Origin: Vulcanimicrobiota bacterium | Lineage (GTDB): Bacteria; Vulcanimicrobiota; Vulcanimicrobiia; Vulcanimicrobiales; Vulcanimicrobiaceae | NCBI GenBank assembly: GCA_027452165.1 | Contig: DAIDGX010000020.1 | Span: 1-46,346, forward strand | DNA length: 46,346 bases | Reading direction: 5' to 3' | Notes under the pieces: generated by a model | Told to the model about the DNA's origin: nothing | Seen by the model: only the letters and a program-made list of their open reading frames with translations | The model's database searches: none | Program-made: the position numbers and the translations under genes | Part shown: positions 40,405 to 46,346 of the stretch, piece by piece | Numbering within the stretch: the stretch's first letter is position 1 | Layout of the letters: every line of letters begins with the position of its first letter

Positions 40405-43400
40405 GTGAACGATCCTATCGGTGCGTTCGAAACTATTCGCAGGAACTTTCTCCTATACATTAGGACCGCCTTCGGTACACAATACCCTGGCGTCGAAAAT
40501 GAGCGCCTGCGCTTGCTGGAAGCACCTGGCGTCGTAGCGCAAGAGCCTTGGATAGAATTGCTTGCGCGATATCAGTCTTCCGGAAAGACGATCAATACGA
40601 TCACAGTGGAAGACGTTCCGGGACTTACTGCTCGCATATTATCGGACTTTCAACAAATGTGTGCGTGCGGGCTGATAGGCGATTTCAAGCTTCATCGCCA
40701 CCAGCTAGAGATGCTCGCGCGTTCCCTATCCGGCCACAATGCAGTCGTAACTGCCGGTACCGGATCCGGGAAGACAGAATCGTTCTTACTCCCGATCTTC
40801 GCGCAGCTTGCAAAGGAGTCGCAGGGATGGTCCGCGCCCAACGCTATGCTACCGCACGCGGACGACTGGTGGCGAAGCGATTCATGGCGGGCTCAATGTG
40901 TCGGATCGAACGGGCGGCTCACTAGGTCCTTACGCGTACCGCAGCGTGGGCACGAAACGCGTCCGGCGGCGGTCCGGGCACTAATCTTGTATCCCATGAA
41001 CGCCCTAGTAGAAGATCAAATGAGCCGTTTGAGGCGAGCTTTGGATTCGGATGATGGTCGGGGATGGATGGATGAACGCCGCAGCGGCAACAAAATCTAT
41101 ATCGGGAGGTACAACGGCGCCACACCGGTGCCCGGACACGAGCTCCGAGCTACTGGCGCGCCAGACCGGGGTCGTATCGACGACTTAGCTCAAAAGCTCG
41201 CGGAGATGGAGATTGCGGCCAATGAGGCCCGCGAGCACGGACGGCAGACCGGTGACGAGGACGTCCAATACTTCTTTCCACGTCTGGACGGCGCGGAAAT
41301 GCGGTGCCGGTGGGACATGCAAGACGCCCCACCCGACATCCTTATAACAAACTATAGCATGCTGAGTATCATGCTCATGCGCGATTCTGACAGTGCAATC
41401 TTCGACAAGACGCGAGAGTGGCTCCGCGAAGACTCCAGCATCTTCCATCTGGTAATAGATGAGTTGCATCTTTATCGCGGCACGGCCGGAACCGAGGTCT
41501 CTTATCTCCTTCGGCTATTACTGGATCGCCTGGGCCTCTCCCCGACAAGTCCAAAGCTTAGGATATTAGCGTCGAGTGCCTCACTTGAGAGGGACGACGA
41601 GAGCGTTCGTTACCTCTCTGAATTCTTTGGCGTCCCGTGGTCGACCGACGACATTATCCCCGGGTACAACGAAGCCGTACCGCGGACGCCCAGCGAACCC
41701 CTCAAGCCGTATAAGTCGCTACAAACCCTCGCGCGCATCGGCGACGATCGTGCCAGCGACCTCGTGGAGAATCTCGACTCTGTGGCCGACGATCTCGCTC
41801 TGCAGCCGGTGCAGGGAACCGGAGTCGACCGGCTGCGCGCCGCGATTCGCAATCGTGCTTCTGACCTTACGGCACGCTTTGTATCAGCTTGCAGCGACGG
41901 CGGCGAAACAAGAGCAGTCCCCCTGACAGCCGTTAGCGACGCACTCTTCGGCGCGGCTGTACCGAGCGAAGAGAAGAGGCTCGCGACGCGAGGTCTGTTG
42001 ATAGCGCGCAGCCTTTATGAGTCTGGCGATAACCCAGCCGAGCAGCTACCTTCGTTTCGATTTCATATGTTCTTCCGGAATGTCGAAGGCCTTTGGGCGT
42101 GCGCGGCGCCGAATTGTTGCGTTGATCCACAAGACGCCGACACCGACCGCCCTTGCGGGCGCCTGAGCATCGACCCGTCGATCATGTGTTCTCAATATCA
42201 TCGGATTCTTGAGCTCTTGTATTGCGAGCAATGCGGCACTCTCTTGTTCGGCGGGAGCCGCCTCGATTTACCCGACGGAACCTGGGAACTCCTGAGAACG
42301 GACGCAGACATCGAGGGGATACCTGACAAACAAGCTGCCCGCTTTGTCGAGCGACGTACGTACGATCAGTATGCGGTGTTCTGGCCGCGCGGCAGTGCGC
42401 CACTCAACTCTGAGGCACGCACGTGGCGCCAACCGTCGTACGCTGCGCAAGGGCCCATATCTGCGAACTGGACGCCCGCGGCACTTAATGTCGTCACCGC
42501 CAAAGTGGAACTTGGCGATGGAGGCGCCCTATTCCCCAATGGCCCGTGGATTCGCGGATACTTGTTCCTATTGCCGACAGCCTCTGTTGACGATGCTCGG
42601 GTTACGCGAGCGTTGCCGTCCGTCTGCCCACGCTGCGCGTCGGACTATACCCGGCGGAGGCATAAGCTTTCACCGATACGCGGATTTCGTACGGGCTTCT
42701 CAAAAGTGACGCAGTTACTCTCAAAGGAGCTGTTTTATTTTTTGGGTCGCGATAATCGGAAATTGGTCCTCTTCTCCGATAGCCGCGAGGAGGCGGCCAA
42801 ACTATCTAACGGCATAGAGCGATCTCACTATAGCGATCTGGTGCGCGAGACCCTTTATGATGAGCTAGAGCACGAATGCACGGCTCGCCTGGATCTGCTG
42901 GAGGATCTGTCAAACACGGGCCATGCTGTTCGCGCGTCGTCGATCCGTTTGGCGCAACGAAGCCCCGAGCTTGTAGCGGAGCTATCCGCACTTGCCAAAG
43001 ATGCGGCAAGGTTGATAAGGGACGACTACGACACAGACGTGCGTGAGATGCTTCAAGCCAAAAAGGAGAAGGCTGACGCCGCTATTGCGACGTTGCGCGA
43101 AACGGCAAGATCACGCACGGTGCCTGTGCGGTTGCTCTTCGAAGGTCGCTATGATGCGCGCGAACCGGGACTGCTAATCGAACGGCTAAAACGACTTGGC
43201 CTCAATCCGGCCGGCAATGATCTGCTATATCAAGAAATGCGGTTCGATGGTCAGTACCGGCGGTGGACCGAACTTTTTGATTTTAGCCGCGAGGACGCAG
43301 GGTGGCGTGAGAATCTGTCCGCTGAAGGGATCGAAGCTCGTGAATTGCTTCGGCGAAAGGTTGCCGGAGAGATTGCGCAAGTATTCTTCAGCCGTTTGTA

Positions 43401-46164
43401 TTTTGGTTTTGAATCGGCTGGACTAGGATACGCACGGTGCGGCGTTCCTGAGGCGCGCGTAGCCGAAATCGCTGCTGCGATCGGCGTTACGGCAGAACGA
43501 CTCGAAAGCGTGTGTGACGCGCTCATTCGAATTCTCGGGGACCTGTATCGCTATCCCAGTGAGCAACAGGACTTTCCGCCTCCGGTAGAGTGGCCTGATT
43601 GGCAGGCTGCTCGCGCAAAAGTTCGTGATTTCATCCGCACGTGTGCTGATTGGCTAGGAATATCCGAGAGAGATCTGAGGGAGGCTGTCTGGGACGTTGT
43701 TGTTCGGGAGGGCGGCCACTCCGGGCTGATCATCCAGACGCGCAAACTTGCGGTGCGGATCGCCGAGCCGTTGGACCCTGTTTGGACTTGCGGTAATTGT
43801 CGGCGAGACCATTTGCATTATCTCGGTGTATGCACAAATTGTCTTTCGGGTTTGAACGAATTCCCTAGCTCCAATTGCGCCGCCCTTCACGATAGAAACT
43901 ATTACGCAAAGGAAGCCGTAGAGCTTCGCGAGCCTTTGCGGTTGCATTGCGAGGAGATGACCGCTCAAACAAGCGACCAAGCTGAAAGGCAACGCCTCTT
44001 TCGCGATATTGTTGTGAATCTCGATGGGCAACGAGATCGTCTAGTCCCCGAGGTTGACGAGATCGATGTACTCAGCGTTACTACCACAATGGAAGTCGGC
44101 GTAGACATAGGAAACCTGGAGGCGGTTGTGCTGGCGAATATGCCGCCAATGCGCTTCAACTACCAGCAGCGTGCTGGGCGAGCTGGTAGGCGCGGACAGC
44201 CTTTCGCTAACGTTCTTACACTTTGCCGCGGCCGAAGCCATGACGACTTTTATTACCGCAATCCACGCAGAATCACCGGTGACAAGCCGCCTGTGCCCTT
44301 TCTATCTCTTGCCCGACAAGAAATAGCGCAGCGTTTGATGGCGAAAGAGGTGCTTCGGCGAGCGTTTCGCGCAGCGGGTGTGACCTGGAGCGAAGCACTG
44401 CAGCCCCCCGATTCCCACGGGGAGCTTGGCCTTTCGTCTAATTGGATCGCAGATGCATCGCGTCGTGATGCGGTTAAGAACTGGCTCGCTACAAGTGACG
44501 ACGTGCGACACGTGGCCAACGTACTAACAAGCGGTAATACGCAAATCCAGCGAGAGTCGCTCGAAGATTACGCCAGGACTCGGCTCTATGATGCCATCGA
44601 GCGCGCGGCAAGCAACAGCGAAATCGCAGCCGATGGGCTAGCCGAGAGGCTCGCGGAAGCTGCAGTTCTTCCGATGTTCGGCATGCCATCTCGAGTCCGA
44701 TTGTTATATCACGGCTTGCGCGGTGAACAGGCCTTTACTGTGGATCGCGATCTCGACCTAGCAATAACCGAATTCGCGCCGGGCTCTCAAAAAACGAAAG
44801 ATAAGCGAACATACCGCGCGATCGGCTTTACGGCTCCGCTACTTTATCGCGGAGCGACGGGATTCGTTCCATCTGCACCCAATCCACTTGGAGGGAGCCG
44901 CTGGATGGCCCGGTGCGAGAGATGCCATGAAACCAGGACCAGCGATGCTCAACCCCAGGATCTAATGTGCCCGAACTGCGGTGCGCTGCTGGATGAGCCT
45001 CATGGTTTCCGTGTATTTCGAATCGTCGTTCCTTTGGGTTTTCGAACCAACCTCGGTAGAGGCTTCGATGCGCCTGATGAGGACGAGATATTGATTGCCG
45101 GAGCCAGCGCAATCGCCGAGTCTGATGCATCGCAAGCACAACATGTTGGTTCGACCAACTCTGCAATCGCGCTATCTAGGGCCGGCCGCGTCTACCGCAT
45201 TAACGATCGTCATGGTTTATTATTCACCGGACAGTTAGGTTCCGCACGGCGCCCAAACGGTCGCGCACTCGACAATCAATGGATCGACGTGCGGTATCAA
45301 AATCAACCTGACGAAGTGCAATTCTCGCCGCTTGCTGGAACCGTTCCCGAGGCGGTTGCGCTGGCCTCCCCCAAGACGACTGATGTCCTTAGGATCAGGC
45401 CTTGGTCAGTTCCGAATGGAATCGTGCTTGATCCATCGTTGCCCCACGTTGGCGTGAAAGCCGCGTTCTATTCCGCGGCGTTCATTGTGCGCTCGATTGC
45501 AGCAGAGAGACTTGATGTCGATCCCGACGAAATTGAAATAAGCAACGTCAGACAAGTCCGCGACGATAGCGGAGTTCGTATGGGCGAGGTGTTGCTCGGC
45601 GACTACTTGCCGAACGGAGCAGGATTCATGAACTGGTGCTTCGACCACTGGCTGGGCGTGCTTGATTCCGCAACTGACGTGAACCCGCGGTCAGATTCCT
45701 TCATTGGGTCGCTGCTCTCAGATCACCATAGGCGTACCTGCGATTCGGCTGGGTATGATTGTTTGCGGCAGTACCGCAACATGGCGTATCACAGCCTCCT
45801 TGATTGGCGCCTCGGATTGGCATTACTACGTCTTCTAAAGGACAGCAGCTACAGGTGTGGACTCGACGGCACCTTTAGCACTCCCGAACTGGAGGATTGG
45901 ATCGAGACGGCGATGAGGCTCCGCGACTCTTTTTGCGGATCATTCGGCTGTACCCCGCAGCAATACGGTGCTCTCCCTGGTTTCCGCGCCGGAGGCAACG
46001 ATGTCTTGATCGCGCATCCGCTTTGGGATACTCGCGCACCGGATGGCATCCTCGCTGAAGCTGCGGCATACTGCGAGGCCGATCCCTACTATGTCGATAC
46101 CTTTAACCTGCTAAGGCGAGAGAGTTGGACGTATCAGGACCTCGGTCGCGCCTTCGTTTCGTAG
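40405..46164 (+). CDS. Large DEAD/DEAH-like helicase with zinc clusters and DUF1998-like C-terminus (DruE-like)
   Basis: A 1919-aa protein. A helicase N-domain shows Walker [12 protein letters not shown] (Lys123), [12 protein letters not shown] (motif Ia-like) and DELH (352-355). A long insertion holds a zinc-knuckle region (about 560-620, WACAAPNC...CEQCG). The helicase C-domain carries [17 protein letters not shown] and [11 protein letters not shown] (about 1253-1263). Further zinc ribbons are near 1127 (WTCGNC...CTNC) and 1505 (CERC...CPNC). The last 250 residues show the DUF1998 pattern ([12 protein letters not shown] at about 1730, then [21 protein letters not shown]). The size and layout match DruE, the hallmark of Druantia. 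The start is the GTG at 40405, 5 nt after GGAGGG; an earlier GTG (40399) overlaps that site. Confidence 0.85.
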   Translation: MNDPIGAFETIRRNFLLYIRTAFGTQYPGVENERLRLLEAPGVVAQEPWIELLARYQSSGKTINTITVEDVPGLTARILSDFQQMCACGLIGDFKLHRHQLEMLARSLSGHNAVVTAGTGSGKTESFLLPIFAQLAKESQGWSAPNAMLPHADDWWRSDSWRAQCVGSNGRLTRSLRVPQRGHETRPAAVRALILYPMNALVEDQMSRLRRALDSDDGRGWMDERRSGNKIYIGRYNGATPVPGHELRATGAPDRGRIDDLAQKLAEMEIAANEAREHGRQTGDEDVQYFFPRLDGAEMRCRWDMQDAPPDILITNYSMLSIMLMRDSDSAIFDKTREWLREDSSIFHLVIDELHLYRGTAGTEVSYLLRLLLDRLGLSPTSPKLRILASSASLERDDESVRYLSEFFGVPWSTDDIIPGYNEAVPRTPSEPLKPYKSLQTLARIGDDRASDLVENLDSVADDLALQPVQGTGVDRLRAAIRNRASDLTARFVSACSDGGETRAVPLTAVSDALFGAAVPSEEKRLATRGLLIARSLYESGDNPAEQLPSFRFHMFFRNVEGLWACAAPNCCVDPQDADTDRPCGRLSIDPSIMCSQYHRILELLYCEQCGTLLFGGSRLDLPDGTWELLRTDADIEGIPDKQAARFVERRTYDQYAVFWPRGSAPLNSEARTWRQPSYAAQGPISANWTPAALNVVTAKVELGDGGALFPNGPWIRGYLFLLPTASVDDARVTRALPSVCPRCASDYTRRRHKLSPIRGFRTGFSKVTQLLSKELFYFLGRDNRKLVLFSDSREEAAKLSNGIERSHYSDLVRETLYDELEHECTARLDLLEDLSNTGHAVRASSIRLAQRSPELVAELSALAKDAARLIRDDYDTDVREMLQAKKEKADAAIATLRETARSRTVPVRLLFEGRYDAREPGLLIERLKRLGLNPAGNDLLYQEMRFDGQYRRWTELFDFSREDAGWRENLSAEGIEARELLRRKVAGEIAQVFFSRLYFGFESAGLGYARCGVPEARVAEIAAAIGVTAERLESVCDALIRILGDLYRYPSEQQDFPPPVEWPDWQAARAKVRDFIRTCADWLGISERDLREAVWDVVVREGGHSGLIIQTRKLAVRIAEPLDPVWTCGNCRRDHLHYLGVCTNCLSGLNEFPSSNCAALHDRNYYAKEAVELREPLRLHCEEMTAQTSDQAERQRLFRDIVVNLDGQRDRLVPEVDEIDVLSVTTTMEVGVDIGNLEAVVLANMPPMRFNYQQRAGRAGRRGQPFANVLTLCRGRSHDDFYYRNPRRITGDKPPVPFLSLARQEIAQRLMAKEVLRRAFRAAGVTWSEALQPPDSHGELGLSSNWIADASRRDAVKNWLATSDDVRHVANVLTSGNTQIQRESLEDYARTRLYDAIERAASNSEIAADGLAERLAEAAVLPMFGMPSRVRLLYHGLRGEQAFTVDRDLDLAITEFAPGSQKTKDKRTYRAIGFTAPLLYRGATGFVPSAPNPLGGSRWMARCERCHETRTSDAQPQDLMCPNCGALLDEPHGFRVFRIVVPLGFRTNLGRGFDAPDEDEILIAGASAIAESDASQAQHVGSTNSAIALSRAGRVYRINDRHGLLFTGQLGSARRPNGRALDNQWIDVRYQNQPDEVQFSPLAGTVPEAVALASPKTTDVLRIRPWSVPNGIVLDPSLPHVGVKAAFYSAAFIVRSIAAERLDVDPDEIEISNVRQVRDDSGVRMGEVLLGDYLPNGAGFMNWCFDHWLGVLDSATDVNPRSDSFIGSLLSDHHRRTCDSAGYDCLRQYRNMAYHSLLDWRLGLALLRLLKDSSYRCGLDGTFSTPELEDWIETAMRLRDSFCGSFGCTPQQYGALPGFRAGGNDVLIAHPLWDTRAPDGILAEAAAYCEADPYYVDTFNLLRRESWTYQDLGRAFVS

Positions 46165-46346
46165 ATCCTCTGGCGCTTCCCTCGCGTTTCGGACCAATTG
46201 GGCCGACGCTTGTACCGTCGCTTTCCTCCTGTAGCCTTCGCGCTGTTTGGGGAAGTCAGAGAGCTGACGCCCTAATACCATCGAGCCCAAAGCACTTCGT
46301 CGGGACCGTCGCCCATCGACTTCTAGAGCGTGCGCTAACGTCGCAT
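46165..46346. other. Right-end intergenic sequence
   Basis: 182 bp after the large helicase stop with no supportable gene. A 14-codon minus-strand open stretch (46272-46316, ending VLWARWY) has a stop just upstream and is probably a remnant or chance. No terminator with a T-tract is evident. The island may continue beyond the window. Confidence 0.4.

Noticed and set aside
33303-46164. DISARM system
   Set aside because: A 5mC methyltransferase and DUF1998-like domain are present, but helicase and DUF1998 are in one 1919-aa protein and no phospholipase D-like DrmC or separate DrmA/DrmB genes are seen.
46272-46316. Short minus-strand peptide at the right end
   Set aside because: Only 14 codons with an in-frame stop directly upstream of the ATG and no ribosome site.
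1-46346. CRISPR arrays or retron-type elements
   Set aside because: No regularly spaced repeats, cas genes or reverse transcriptase motifs were seen on either strand.

Overview
The window looks like a chromosomal segment of a GC-rich, rod-shaped, Gram-negative-type bacterium. It encodes MinC, MinD, MinE and RodA, an RNase E/G, a type IV prepilin-like protein, polyhydroxyalkanoate (PHA) synthesis, and many GTG and TTG starts. The gene content and style would fit a deep-branching soil lineage such as the candidate phylum Eremiobacterota/WPS-2. That placement is an impression from the proteins, not a demonstrated phylogeny.

1-7.3 kb: the 5' part of an RNase E/G gene (minus, running off the left edge); a double-PilZ protein; a divergently started pair (leucine-rich-repeat-like protein and SAM methyltransferase); then a tight operon of methyltransferase, P-type proton ATPase and OsmC-like thiol peroxidase. 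7.2-11.3 kb (minus): a division and shape operon read as minC, minD copy A, minD copy B, minE, rodA, with two adjacent MinD paralogues. 11.5-14.5 kb: an M48 metalloprotease and a DUF697-like membrane protein. 14.5-20.9 kb: a conserved membrane cluster (RDD, SpoIIM-like, DUF58, MoxR ATPase, DUF4350-like, DUF4129-like and a multi-spanning protein). 21-23.3 kb: a MOSC protein, a small winged-helix regulator plus membrane protein with a clear palindromic operator, and a prepilin-like protein.

23.3-27.5 kb is a PHA block: two PhaB-type reductases, PHA synthase, an XRE regulator overlapping the synthase stop, and a phasin-like granule protein with its own sigma-70-type promoter and a strong terminator. 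It is followed on the minus strand by an MmyB-like regulator, an OmpR/EnvZ-type two-component pair with its own terminator, and a pRiA4b ORF-3/UPF0149/SEC-C protein.

31.7-33.3 kb is a transition zone: two small secreted proteins face each other across a transposase remnant, followed by non-coding, repeat-bearing sequence. From about 33.3 kb to the right end the base composition is visibly less GC-rich and every gene looks defence related. A minus-strand unit reads 5mC methyltransferase, Vsr-type nicking endonuclease, Z1 ATPase. A plus-strand unit starting from the shared 180-bp intergenic region reads two unrecognised proteins (689 and 326 aa) and a 1919-aa DEAD-like helicase with several zinc clusters and a DUF1998-like C-terminus. 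The methyltransferase plus F-G-E arrangement resembles Druantia type II. The added Vsr and Z1 proteins come from a different known neighbourhood (MORC/Z1 restriction-like loci). This composite is the most interesting object in the window.
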